From: Auriscalpium vulgare
Lineage: Eukaryota > Basidiomycota > Agaricomycetes > Russulales > Auriscalpiaceae
Direction of reading: 5' to 3'
Length of the DNA stretch: 64,000 bases
Assembly: GCA_019915015.1 (NCBI GenBank)
Contig: JAHBBC010000029.1
Span: 186,001 to 250,000 of the forward strand
In this document: piece after piece, positions 1 to 11,225 of the stretch
Layout: each line of letters opens with the position of its first letter
Numbering within the stretch: position 1 is the stretch's first letter
Position numbers and translations under genes: made by a program
The notes under the pieces: generated by a model
The model's database searches: none
What the model was told of the DNA's origin: nothing
The model's input: the letters and a program-made list of their open reading frames with translations, nothing else

Positions 1-137
1 CCCCCGTCCAATTGTCTTGACACGCTCACTGCGCCTTTCCAATTGCCTCGCCACTTCGCGCCCTTCCAATTGCCTCGCCACTTCGCGCCCAATTACACTC
101 CTCCTCATCCTTGGATCACTATCTCGTATACTCAACG

Positions 138-1786
138 ATGTTTGATGGCTGTACACCCGACGTCGCCACCGCGAGCCCCGCACAGGTGCCACCTGCGCCC
201 CTTCGCGATTCCTCGCTTCAAGTAGGCTTGCGTATCGACACCGCCCTCGCCTCGTCCGTCGCTGCCACTCGCGTCTCGTCCCCGGCGTCGACCATGTCGA
301 CCTGCCCGTCCCTGCTATCGTCCCGCACGTCGCCCTGCGGCTCCTTTGGCTCCGAGTCCGACCTGCGCACGCCGGTCACCCCCACGCCCACCACGGCCTT
401 CGATATGCTCGACAACGCACTCAAAACCTCTCTCCATGGCGTCACCGCGGAGTCCATCCACGGGTCCGCCCCCGCCCACGCCGCAGAGCACTTCTCCCTG
501 CACGCACCCTTCCCCCTTCGCGACTTCCGGACGGCCGTCGCCCGCGGCGAGCCCGAGCTCGACGATGTGCGCTGGATGACGGGCGTGCCGCGCCATATGA
601 TCGGCGTCTTCCGCGCCGATCCCTTCTCGTCGAGCGACACGTCGTCAGGCCCGCCCGTGCCGGGCGCATATACCCACACAGTGACCCCGAGCCTCTCCAG
701 ACCGCCGCCCCCGCCGAAGCGCACGCACACGGGGTCGCCCGCGGCGGGCAGGAAGCGCAGCAGCAAGCGGCGGCGCGTCGACTCGGCGCCGCCGCTGCCG
801 TTCCTCGCGACGGGCCCGCAGGAGATGTACACGCACGAGTTCCGCGTGCACATGCAGGACTGCGCGGAGGCGACGGAGCACATGCAGGCGCGGCATGCCG
901 CGGACAGCCGCGCGTACGCGGCCGCCGCGTCCGATGCCTACGGGCGGTGGATCGCGCCGCATCCTGCGGAGCAGGCGCACGCGCACGCGCATCCCATGGA
1001 CGTCGACGTCGCGCAGAATCGCCCTGCGGGGTACGACGCAGAGGCGGACCGCGGCCTCGCGCCGGCGATGTACACGCCGATGCTGGGCTACCCGCCCTCG
1101 CCCCCGCCCGCGTTCGCGGCGCCCCACCGGGACGGCGCGTTCGCAGAGCCCACGTATCACGTGCCGACGCCGCACCGCCTCTTCCTGCCCGCGTTCGAGC
1201 TGTCCCCGTCCTCGCTGCCCTCTTGGGAGTACGACGCCGCGCAGCACCCGCAAACCCAAGACGCGCCGCTCGCCGCCGCGCCGCGCCTGCGCACGACCGC
1301 GCTCCCGCCGCCGCGCTACGCGCTCGACACGCAGGGCGGGTACGTGTGCCCGCTGTGCGAGCGCGGGTTCCAGCTGCCGAACGGGCTCGCGCTGCACCTC
1401 AAGTGGCATGAGCGCGTTGAGGGCAGGCGCGTCGAGTGCGGCGCAGAGCAGCAGCAGCCGCAGCACGACGCGGGCGCGGGCGAGGAGAGGCCGCACGAGG
1501 CCGATGCGATGCAGTCCAACAATCACTGGGACTACGCCTACGTCGTGAGTGACATTTTGGTTTGCTCGAGGCGATGGATCGCTCATGATGCATGATGTTC
1601 CAGGACTATCGCTACAATTCGGGCTATCATCGGCCGACGGAGAGCACGCTGTTCTCCACGGGCCAGTCGCCCGGCGGCTCAATGCTCCTCGCGCCGCTCG
1701 ACGGGCTGCAGATGCTCGCCCCAATACCCTTCAGCCAGGCCTTATGGGCAGGCGAGTCGCTCAGCGCGTCCTCCTCCTTCTCGTAA
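138..1786 (+). CDS. C2H2 zinc-finger protein, one finger visible
   Basis: Two exons, 138-1544 and 1604-1786, are joined across a phase-0 intron with GTGAGT donor and CAG acceptor, giving about 529 residues. ATG 138 is the first methionine of the open frame and follows pyrimidine-rich leader DNA. Residues about 404-428 form one C-x2-C-x12-H-x3-H finger (CPLCERGFQLPNGLALHLKWH region, Cys404 onward). The rest is low-complexity: Ser/Thr/Pro-rich N-terminus, a basic KRSSKRRR stretch that could be a nuclear signal, and His/Ala-rich and Pro-rich middle parts. This composition suits a fungal transcription factor, but the target is unknown. Its style resembles the two-finger gene at 33.2-34.5 kb. The stop at 1784-1786 overlaps a GTAAGT, so a further exon cannot be excluded. 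Confidence 0.72.
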
Positions 1787-2001
1787 GTCTTCCCGAATAT
1801 GTATACCTTAATTGAGAACTTTCGTTTTCGCGGAGCAAAGGGCCCTCGCGCTCTCGTTTCCTCTGTGTACATCCCAGCCAAGTTCTGCACGCACTCTGCA
1901 CTTGTATACCTCTCTCATTTCACTTCATCCATGCCCATTCGGAATTATCAGTATCAATATCATCGACATGTCTTCAGAGCACGTTCTCGGTCCTTTCTTT
2001 G

Positions 2002-2237
2002 CGTTCGTTATGTTATTGCATGCCTTGTTAGTGTGGACTAGCATGTTGTACCTACAGTAATATATTGCCAATCATACACGTCGCGTTCCAGATTATTTGA
2101 GGCATCGACGGAGGAGATGGGGCCAAGTGCCTGGGCTCGCTTACACTTCCTGCTCTTCCATCCCCGTCTTGCGTTCGTTATTTTTGGTGTACTAGCATGT
2201 GTTGTACGTACAGTAATACATTGCCAATCGTACGTTG
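2002..2237. repeat. imperfect direct repeat downstream of the zinc-finger gene
   Basis: Bases 2002-2088 and 2171-2237 share a colinear series of words: GCGTTCGTTAT, ACTAGCATG, GTTGTAC-TACAGTAATA and ATTGCCAATC. The second copy has a small internal deletion. I see no coding potential. It may be a duplicated 3' region or a small non-coding element. Confidence 0.6.
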
Positions 2238-3384
2238 AGGCCGCAGCGCGGAGACACGGCCGGGGCTCGCGTATATCCTGCCCCGCATGCATATGATGCC
2301 CTAAGCATCCTGCAAAATCTGCGCGGCAGCCTGTCTCCCGTCGTCGTTACGCTCATACTAGAAATGATACTAATAGGATCGCTAAGAGACGGTGGGGCCG
2401 CAAGTTGTTCAGTCTTCGGCGGCGGCCCGCTCTGACGTAGGAGAAGGTAGCAGACGACAACGACGGCGCTGTTTGCAACCAACTCAGGCCCGTGGTGCAG
2501 GCTCGGCTTGTTGAGCCGCAAGGGGTGACGAGGTAATTCTGCCTGGAGCTTCTGACTCGGATAAATGACACCACGCTGCAGCAAGGGCTTCCCTGGGCTT
2601 CCCTCTAGCGACCTTGGAAACGCACGATACGGTCCGCATCGTTATACCCTCATAGTAATGCAGACCTGCTCACCGGCAGCTTATCTTGATGCACATCAGC
2701 ATCCACCATCAATGAGTCCCGCGCAATGACGCTCCATCTATGCATGCGGGCTTCACGATCTGTTCGCAGCAGGTGGCCATGGCACGGGCAGCCAATCCGA
2801 GCTGTAGCCGGGTGATACTCCGGAAACGAGGGCAACCCGAAACAAGGGAATGAAGGGGAGTTTGATGTGATCTGAAAAACGACGGAGTGGTAACGCTCGG
2901 CTACAGAGGCGGCGGTCGCCCCCGGCGTGCCGCCGCGTGCCTCGTTACGCGGGTGGGAGGCGGCGACGTGCATGCGGGAGCTGAGGCTGGCAGAACGCAG
3001 GCCGTGGGCACTCCGGGGACAGAGGAAGACGGGCGGAGGGCAGTGATTGGACGCGTGAATTTACCGCTGCGTCGTTCCCGGAGGGCCCGCGCGGGTGGCG
3101 CGCCATCGCCATGGCACTGCGGGGCACGTGAGGTCTATTTTTGAGGGTTGCTAAGCGCCCTGCTCGCTGATTGGTTCAGCCGGGGGCCTTGTTCATTGTC
3201 CCCGTGCATATATAATGGCCGCACCTGCGAACAATGGCCCGTCTCCCTACCCCGTCTTTCTTTCTTTTCTCTCGCACAGCAGGACAGGTTCCTCGCACTC
3301 ATCTCGCTTCACCTTCACTCGTTCTCCAGCTGGTCTACTCTCGCTTCACTTCATCATCACCATCTAATTCCCCTCACGCTCAAC
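2238..3384. other. intergenic region and promoter of the Egh16-like gene
   Basis: No convincing coding exon is seen. A TATA-like box (CATATATAATG) lies at about 3206-3216, roughly 170 bases before the ATG at 3385, followed by a long CT-rich leader typical of highly expressed fungal genes. Confidence 0.5.
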
Positions 3385-4295
3385 ATGCTCCGCTCCACCC
3401 TCTTCACCTCCGTCCTCGCCTTGGCCTTCGCCGCGTCCGTCAACGCACACGCCGGCTTTGAGCCCTTCCTCGGCGTCGCCGGCACCCCCGCCCGCAGCGA
3501 TGTGCAGCGACCCTCCACCGCCTCGCCCTGCGGCACCATCAACATCGCCAACACGCTCGACACGTCGACCGCCGCCGCCGCGTCCGCCGCTGGTGCCGTC
3601 GCACTGACCGCCATCGATTTCAACGCGTAAGTACTCCACCGCCACGTGTTTGCGGCGCGGTGATTGATGGAATGTTTGATTCACACAGAGGCGCCGACGG
3701 CTCCCGCTCGATCAAGACCGCACAGGTCGACCCCACGGGCACGGGCAAGAGCTTCGTCGCCGCGACCGTGACCACGAACGGCAACGCCGTACGTCTCCCC
3801 ATCCGCGGGGTTTTTTTGCGTCCTAATTTTTTTTTTTTTGCATCCGTGAAGGCCCCGGCGACCGTCGGCACCGACGCGGTGACCGTGCAGCTCCCGGCCG
3901 GCACCAAGTGCACGGGCGGCAAGGCCGGCAATCTCTGCCTCCTCTCGCTGACCTCCACCGCCGGGTTCGGAAACTGCGTCGCCGTGTCTCAGGGCGCGGC
4001 GGCGGCGTCGACGGGCGCCGCGGCCACTGGCGCTGCCGCGGGTGCTGCTGGCGCTGCCGCTGGTGCCGCCGCAGGCAAGGCCACGGGCGCGAAGAAGGCT
4101 GGCGCCGCGAAGGCGGGCGGCGCGAAGAAGGCTGGTGCGAAGGCTGCGAAGAAGGCTGCGGCCAAGCCCCCCGTTGCCCGGAGCTGTGCGTCGCGTCTCG
4201 TTCTCCTCTTCCTTGGATCGATGTGCTCACGCGAACTGAAATTTTCAGGGAGGTCCCGCAACATGCACCGCCGCTCGGCCGTCGTTGAGGCATAA
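3385..4295 (+). CDS. Egh16-like (DUF3129) secreted protein with Ala/Lys-rich tail
   Basis: Four exons (3385-3626, 3689-3788, 3852-4185, 4249-4295) give exactly 241 codons including the stop. Residues 1-22 are a secretion signal ending near NAHA. The mature start HAGFEP, then PSTASPCGTINIA, ITA-DFNAGADGS, QVDPTGTGKSF, LPAGTKCTGG and GFGNCV match the Egh16/Gas1 family as I know it. That family is induced during surface colonisation in plant-associated fungi; its biochemical role is not established. After GFGNCVAVSQG the protein turns into an Ala-rich and then Lys/Ala-rich tail that reads like a histone H1 tail. Intron 2 has an AAG acceptor after a poly-T tract. A degraded second copy follows at 4.69 kb. 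Confidence 0.82.
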
Positions 4296-4689
4296 TTTTT
4301 TTCCGGGATATTGGTTTGCATGTGTGGCATGGGTGGCTCGCTGACATGGGTGATGTTAATTTGTCGTTGCTTTGTGGGTGTTTTGTGCGCTCCGTCAATA
4401 TGAGGAAAGAAATGAAATAGGCGTTTCTGCTTGCGTGCCCGCCGGGCTGGGAGTTGTAGTCGGTCGCCGTGTGCACTGCGCTTCAACGTGGCCAATCCTA
4501 CCCACAGATGCGCTCTGTTAGTCTCATACTGAGACAGACTGAGACCTGCGTTTCGTATGGAATCCAAACGCGGACGTTTTGCGTCCGGACCCTGCCCGCC
4601 GATGGTAAGTATAGCCTTTCAAGTTTTGCGTCTTGTGCTTTATGCCCCGCCCTCCTTACCGCGAGGTGACATCAGCGCCTCAGCGGCTT

Positions 4690-4985
4690 CCAGCACGACC
4701 GGCTTGCAGTCAAAGTCGAGGAGCGCCGTGTCGTGTACCTGCCGCCGTGCGCTTGCCTCAGCAGCCCCGAGCAAGCGCCCGATGAAGTCCGAAGCACCGC
4801 GATTTCGCTGCGCCCTCCGCGCGGCCCGGTGCTGCGGGAGCTGCAGCTAGTGGCAAGGCAACGGGCGTCAGGGGATCGAAGAAGCTGGCGGCGCGAAGAA
4901 GGCGGGTGGCCTGGAGCTGTGCTTCGCGCTTCGTTCTGCCCATCGCTGTACGGCTAATTTTCGCAGGCCATGGCTGGTACACGTT
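4690..4985 (+). pseudogene. relic of a second Egh16-like gene (3' end)
   Basis: The stretch GCTGCGGGAGCTGCAGCTAG, then GGCAAGGCAACGGGCGTC, then GAAGAAGGCGGGTGG and CCTGGAGCTGTGCTTCGCG follows the same order as the Ala/Lys tail and last intron of the intact gene at about 4,030-4,260. The frame is broken and the signal peptide and core domain are missing or unrecognisable. It is best explained as a decayed tandem duplicate. Confidence 0.6.
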
Positions 4986-5303
4986 GGGTCCCGGCAATCT
5001 GACTCCGATCTGAGCAAGGTGTTGCCGAAGTCGAAGGACTGATTGGCACGAAATGTGGAACCGTGATACCGAACACCCTTTCACCCTGATTTATTGCGCA
5101 AAGAACTGAACTCTTGAAGGAAGGTATACTTTGCAGATTGTTCTTGCGTTACAGTGCTAGAACACAAAACAGACTCATTCGTGTTGACAAGAGCGCGGCA
5201 AATCGGACAGACTTTTGTACCATGATGCCGGGATCGATGAATAATAAACTGTGCATACAACTCTAACTCTAACGTACAACGCTTTGCCGTGCTCTCGAGG
5301 ATA

Positions 5304-7379
5304 CTATGCGCTACTGTACCGCGTTCTATCGGGATGTGGGCTGAACGATGGCGTTGGGGGCAGCGGACGAACGCCGCGTCGGCGAGTTTGAAGGAGTGTG
5401 GGGGATGGTGCACCGTTTCTGGTATCTTCCTTCGCTTGCAAGAGTCCTTGGCTTTGGACCGGCGACATATTGACCTGCGTCGACGCAGGGGAGGGCAGAA
5501 CGAAGCTACGTGTGGAGGATGTTCTCTTCTCGGCGTCATCCATCACCTCGACGAGCCCTTGGCTTTCGGACGGCGAAAAGGTGACGGCCTCCGACGACGC
5601 AGACGACGACAGGACGAAGTTATGAGCGGCGCTGACGCCATGCGACTCCTTGCGGGTAAACGACATCTCGACGCTGCCAATGGGCTCGCCGCGCCACCCG
5701 CCCATGGGGTCCAAGGCCGTGCCCAGCATCGTTCGTGCGCGCATGTTAAGGATGAGCCGTTGACCGAGAAGGGTAGCGGCCGCGAAGATGAACACAACGG
5801 GCACCTCGAAGAGGTCCTGGCGAGCAGTCAGCGTAGGTGAACAGCGTGGATGTTAGAAGACGTACGGGGTCCTTGATCCAGACGACGACGTTGAAAGTGT
5901 ACAAGGCCATCATACTGTGGGGGAGGAGGCGATCAGCGGTCGCTCGCAGATGGAAGGCGCTGCACGCACACAAAGAAGTAGAGAACCGAATCCCGCACGA
6001 GCACATACAACAGCCTGGGCCCGAACCCCTGCCATGGGTTGCTCACACGCAGGCCAACGTCTTTCAACCACCGGTAAACCGCCAGACTGGCGAGCAGCGT
6101 CTCGAGCATGTAGATGGGGATGAAGTACGTTGCGAGGTACGGTGGGATTTTCCCGAAGCTGCAGAACTGGTACGGTGGGATATTCACGACGGCAACTGGA
6201 CGGCTTTGTCAACATTGTTGGACGAAAAGGCGCTGGGAGAAATGTGGAAGAACGGAGGTAGGCAACGTACTGGGCGCGTGAGCGATGACGTTGACCATGA
6301 TGGCCGTTGACGCAACCATGGTGAGAATGAAACACACGAGCAGGACAATCGTAACCCTTCGGGAGTGATTGTATAGGGCGCGAACTCGCAGAATCAAGAG
6401 CCCTGGGTATATGGTACTTATATGAGACTGCCTGGTGAACGGAGAGTGAATGCTAACCTTGTGCAATAGCGACGTTGACAATCAAGGCGTTAATGCCACC
6501 CTCCCAGATGATCCAGGATTTGCCTTCGAAAGGATGAGCATCTGTACATGTGGCGAATGAGTAGCTAGTCCGATGCTTACAGCTGATTCGCAGAGCACCG
6601 TTGGCATCTCATCAGATCACGTTCGACAGAGCAGCTTTGCATACGCACAACTAGAGATCCGTGTGCATCAGCTTCGCGTACGATGACCGCAATTATGGAA
6701 GATGCCCTACTGTTAGAGTCACATGTGGCGTAAAGACAGCTTGAGTCGATGGCACCGATCAGCGATGAGCTCGAGAGGCGCAGGCCGAACGGACGCAGCC
6801 TCACCATAAGTGTTGAAACTGTGAAACTATTAAGCTAATGTCATTGAAATTTGGTATGCACGCACATGGCAGACGCGAGCGTGTAATAACGGATCTTGGG
6901 GCAGAGCGGGGCAACCATCAGATGGAGCTTTGAAAAGGGAGCGGAGTGACATCGGACTAACAGAGAGAAATATGGTCTTCCCTTTCGTCCAAGGGGATTT
7001 CTAGATCGCCCCGTATGAGTAGTCAACCAGTGGAAAAATATATACGTCGCATACCCATATCAGCTCCACCTTTGCCATCAAACAATGTCACAAGTCGTAA
7101 ATAGAATTTCGAGGTGAAATGTACACACCTCTTGATCAAACGTTATTGCTGTCAAGACTGTAAGTCTACGAATGGACAACGAGCATTGGAAGTACTGCTC
7201 ACCGTATTCCCAAAACAGATGAGAGCCGCTGACACTGCAAAATACACAAGGTCAGGCAGGCCTGGACAGAAAGGCCAAAACTCACAGGAGGAGTACCGCA
7301 CAGCGAAAAGAGAGTTGAGACCGTGGACTATCAGGTTCCTGAGGGCCTCGAGTGGGATCGGTAACGGTGCGTCCGCCAT
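5304..7379 (-). pseudogene. DUF6533 family membrane protein, copy A, frame-damaged
   Basis: Read on the minus strand from ATG 7379. Exon 1 encodes MADAPLPIPLEALRN. Exon 2 should encode LSAALICFWEY, but the T run before GGGAATACG is one base shorter than in copy C, which shifts the frame. Later exons keep the family pattern: DQEVEL-W, K-S-P-W-T-K-G-K, a multi-helix region with RALYNHSR, MLETLLA, LVRDSVLYFF and MALYTFNVVVW, and the long hydrophilic C-terminus from PVVFIFAAATLLGQRLILNMRAR to the stop at 5304. DUF6533 proteins are basidiomycete multi-pass membrane proteins of unknown function. The single-base deletion makes this copy probably non-functional unless splicing compensates. Confidence 0.65.
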
Positions 7380-7399
7380 TATGCAGAGTCTGAGGAGTC

Positions 7400-7870
7400 A
7401 CTGAGTGATCAGATGGACAATGCGGGATAATGCATACATCCTTCACTTATAAAGAGATACGCACAGCGGGGAACGCGGTTTTAGTGAGAAGTCTGAGTCG
7501 GGTCCAGGCGGGATCGCCTGCGCGATCAGACTAAGTCTAAAAGGTGGAGTTCCCATCAACTGATCAAGCACTTACGAAGTTTCGGACAGGCGTAGTCTCC
7601 GTGGCTGACCTTACAGCCGCAAATCCAATCGGCCGCGCGATCAACTGCTGCGGGAGGCCCGCCTCGCCGCGGTCAAAGTGGGCGAGTCTTTCAGTATCGC
7701 GACAGTACTGCGTGCATCGTTCGTGCGCACCACAAGCGCCCAGTTGAACTCTGGTGGCCTTCCAGAGGTCACTGGCAAACTAACAAGTGCGGGGAGAGAT
7801 GTCGCACCTCGTACACTCAGAGCATTGCCATGTGACAATACCCCGGCTTTAGCAATCGGATCAACATCAG
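7400..7870 (-). repeat. conserved unassigned block upstream of DUF6533, copy A
   Basis: This is one of four related stretches found immediately 5' of each DUF6533 copy (others at 19.77-20.23, 41.9-42.4 and 45.66-46.05 kb). Shared words include GGAGTTCCCATCAACTGA, GCGCGATCAACTGCTGCGGG and CTCTGGTGGCC. Read on the minus strand the stretches preserve protein-like text with frame breaks. I do not recognise the family. Confidence 0.55.
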
Positions 7871-7874
7871 GATA

Positions 7875-8630
7875 TGACCTTACGTTAAGTCGAAGGAGAT
7901 CTCGGCGGCAGGGCTGTTTGAAGTTCCGCGCGGCGTATAGTCGTGCCAGATTTACTGGAGCACGACAGTACGCGATGCTCAATTCTGTGGCTGTTCGAAT
8001 TGAAGGGGATGAGTAATATGGTAGCTGAGCGCTGAGGATGAGAGAGATCTGTGCGAAATAGAAGGCAGATCAGTGGGCAAGAGAGGAGCCTGACAAGATG
8101 CGAGAGGACCAGCGAGTTTGCATCCAGAAAAGAAGGGACGTTATACAGGAAATGCTCCGAGTTCAGACGGACTCAAGAAGCGCTCGCTGACACCGTTTAT
8201 TCCAGTGCATGTTATGGCTCATGTGCTCACCCCTCCGTGCACAGGCTGATGTTCTGCATATCGGTGTCAGCATAGATATGTCAAGGACAGCACTCTGTAA
8301 CTTGCCGACAAAAAGCACCCCCGCATCTGATTCCACGGCCGGCTTCGTGCAGTGCCTGGCCAGCGCATCCTTTGCGGTACCCACAGCAAAAATGGCTCTG
8401 TGAGCCGTGCTTCGAGATACTGTCAAGAGTTGCGCATTACGACGCGAAGAGCTTCGCCAATGCGACAGACGCGGCTGCAGATTTACCGCAAGCCGTTGTC
8501 TGTGGAAGAGACTGTGACGTGGGCGGCGTCCGGCGCCAGGGACACAATGCGCTCCTGTTCGAACACAGACAATATTGATGGGATGAAGGAAAATATTGGT
8601 AGCAGCATCGAAGCAGGAACATTGGGTGGG
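7875..8630 (-). pseudogene. RAD51C-like fragment, copy A
   Basis: On the minus strand the order matches the intact RAD51C-like gene at 38.35-39.53 kb: KSAAASVALAKLFAS, GTAKDALAR (Walker A region), GVLFVG followed by a GCAAGT donor, and further 3' the block beginning near LSH-LTPI. There is a stop just after KLFAS, the PLDGILEAG segment is garbled and several frameshifts are present. It cannot encode a RecA-fold ATPase. Confidence 0.7.
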
Positions 8631-8874
8631 CAAGTCTCAAGATCGGGGGCAGGGTCACGAGACCGGCGCGCAACTGGCGTGGGAAAAATAGTAGCTTATA
8701 GCCCGTCCGCATTCGGTCTTCCCTCTCTTACTCGAACACTACGCTCTTTCCCCCTCGCCGCCTCTTTGCTCTGCCTTTTATTCCCCGAGGAAGGTGTGTT
8801 ATTATGCGTCTTGCATTATACGGTACTAAAGTGGTGCTTCAGCACAAAAGAGACGGTAGAAGTCTCTCTCTGCC

Positions 8875-10523
8875 ATGTCCAATTCCGAAAGCACGCTGTT
8901 CAGATACGCGCGCGAGGCGTCCGCTGTGAGGGTCGGCAACATTCCTCCTGGAGGTGAGACAAGGCTCGCGACATGGTCATTAGGCTGACTTCTTCCAACA
9001 CTATCTCAGTCAGCGGGCGGGAGATCGTCCAACTGTTCCGAACGCTTGTTGGTAAGTCGCGTGCTTACACTTCTCAATCAGACCCTTACCCGCTGCTTAG
9101 GGCCCATTAGGAATGTGGAAATGAATGGGAGTGGTTGTACTATTGAGCTCACCTTCGCCACCCCTGACGATGCGATGTGAGCATATATTCACTCATTAAC
9201 TCGCCTCTTTCCGCTGACATGGGACGAACAGGAAATCCTTATGCATGTCCGGATACACGGTCGCTGGATCGGCCATGTGAGCTCAGCACTGATTGCGTAT
9301 CACTCTAGTTGCATGGGCCGCTGACTCATGTGCGGTTTATAGCACTGTGACAACAGTCAACTCTTCAAAACCGACTCGTGTAGTCGACACCTCCAAGTCG
9401 AAGGACACCCGACGCAATCTATACGTTCTCGGTCTTCCTTTTGACCTCTCGAAGTGCGTCGGGCAGATGCTCTTTGCTGACGTCTCCAACTAATATCGCA
9501 TCTGCAGGGCTGAGCTTACGGCCGTATTCTCTCGCTGCGGCACTGTATGCCACTGTGTCATTCTGGCCACAGTTGACAATGCCTCTCGCCGGCGAGGGTT
9601 CGTTGTGATGTCCTCACACGCGGAGGCGAGGGCGGCGATGGACACCTTGTCACGCACTGACATTCGGTGAGCGTCGTTGCGTGCGCCCTTCTCCCAAGCT
9701 GTCTGACAGATTCCTGCAGCGGTTCCATGATTGACGTATCATGGGCTGTGGTGCAGCGCTCTGAAGGTAGACTTCCTGCTTGTCTATCCTCATATTTTGT
9801 TTGAACGCTTCGTGTGTGTCAGGGTTTCTCGACGGGGGAGACAGGACCGTGGGGTTGGAGACCCATTCGGAGTCGCCTCCCGGAACGTCTCTCGAAATCG
9901 CAGCTTCTGAAAGCCTCCCTATCGTCAATATCTCTCCGATCGATGCGTCGAACACTTTTCCTGCGGCATCGTGCGCCAGTGTCGTCGTCTCCAACTTACC
10001 CACTTTGCTATTCTCGCAATCGTCCGACCTCGAACCTCTCTTCTTCCCTTTTGGAAACATCAAAAAGCTCGATAGGATGCCGCCTTCGCCATCGGATCTC
10101 GTTTCCGGCTCCTTCTCGGTCGTCGTCACCTACTCTACTGCTGCAAGCGCTCAAGACGCCAAGGACACTTTGCAAGGCCAGGTCTATGGCAATCAGGCAC
10201 TCATGGTGGACTTTGTATCGCCCTTCAGCGCAGGCTATCGCGGATCGTCTCTCAGTCTTGGAACCAATTACAGCAACTCGTCTCGCTCATCTCTGAACCC
10301 GCATGCGTCTCCCTTCGTCCTCGATTATGCGTGTCCTCTGTCTGCGCCTCCGACATGCGCTATGTCCGACCACACTGAAGACTATTTCTCGGATCGCAAG
10401 CCTCTCTCAAGCGGTCTAGCTTCTCCCGTCGATCCCTTCTACGCAGCGGGCTTCGTTCCATATCACTATCGGTCGCTGCCTACGTCTGTCATCCCTTCTA
10501 GGTCCAGCTCCGCTGCCTCGTGG
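8875..10523 (+). CDS. RNA-binding protein with about three RRM domains, 3' end unresolved
   Basis: Seven short exons can be joined from ATG 8875. They read ASAVRVGNIPPG / VSGREIVQLFRTLV / GPIRNVEMNGSGCTIELTFA for RRM1, NLYVLGLPFDLSKAELTAVF and RRGFVVMSS for RRM2, and SVVVSNLPTLLF, LEPLFFPFGNIKKL and LMVDFVSP for RRM3. The RNP-like cores (VRVGNI, LYVLGL, RGFVVM) support RNA binding. The arrangement recalls Mei2/Mug28-type fungal proteins, but the large conserved C-terminal Mei2 RRM is not seen. After SSSAAS at 10,523 a GTACGT donor appears. The open frame then runs on through apparent intron DNA, and I cannot choose between acceptors near 10,712-10,714, so the end given is the last supported coding base. 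Confidence 0.65.
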
Positions 10524-11225
10524 TACGTCAACACTCTGACGCTGCTCCAATTGATCCTAACTGTCTTGTCTCTGGAGGGTGAGCTTCGACTCAACACACG
10601 CCACGCCACGCGCATCACGCCCTCCTTTCAATTCTCGATTCATGTCAAGCGACTCAGCTCTGTAACGCTTTTGAACGTCTCGTGTCATCCGCTATATTTT
10701 TCTCTCTTCACAGGAATCTCCTCATCGTCCGCAAGGCATCAATCTTCCATACCCAGCACGCGTTCTGTACATATCAACCTCTGTCAAAAGCCACATTTGC
10801 TCAATACTACACAACTTCTCGGGTACGTCCCCGATGTTCGGTGTGCCAACTATGGTCTGACATCCGATGTCAGACACTCCTTTAATAATCTTCTGTCATG
10901 GCCGCCCGCCGTGTTACCAACCGTCTTCAGTATACCCTGCTTTGCCTAGCGGTCACTGGCATTCGTTTCTGTTTGTTCGATTTCATGTCTGTTTGTGTGT
11001 GCTATGTATTCAGGTGTAATTGGACTTGAAATGTGTTCGTTCGGCCAGGTCCTAATAATACCACTTGTTCTGTGCCTGAACCGTGTGCGAGGTCAACAAA
11101 GGATGCGCCAAGCTCCTGGCGTGCTGGCCAAACACGGACACACAACGCGCTTGCCAGTGGCGGCGGAGCTGGCGAAGAGAACAGCTGTCCATCCTTCCCC
11201 AGCCACCGCTCTGTCCGCGATCATC
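10524..11225 (+). other. unresolved 3' exon(s) of the RRM gene and MSH6 promoter
   Basis: A TTCACAG acceptor at about 10,714 could start a last exon of the RRM gene. Three frames are possible, and the best-looking reads NLLIVRKASIFH or SPHRPQGINLPYP. Between about 10,950 and 11,225 no coding sequence is evident, and this should hold the MSH6 promoter. Confidence 0.35.

Noticed and set aside
645..1724. 359-codon minus-strand open frame opposite the first zinc-finger gene
   Set aside because: Arg-rich shadow with no motifs; the plus strand holds a finger and a clean splice.
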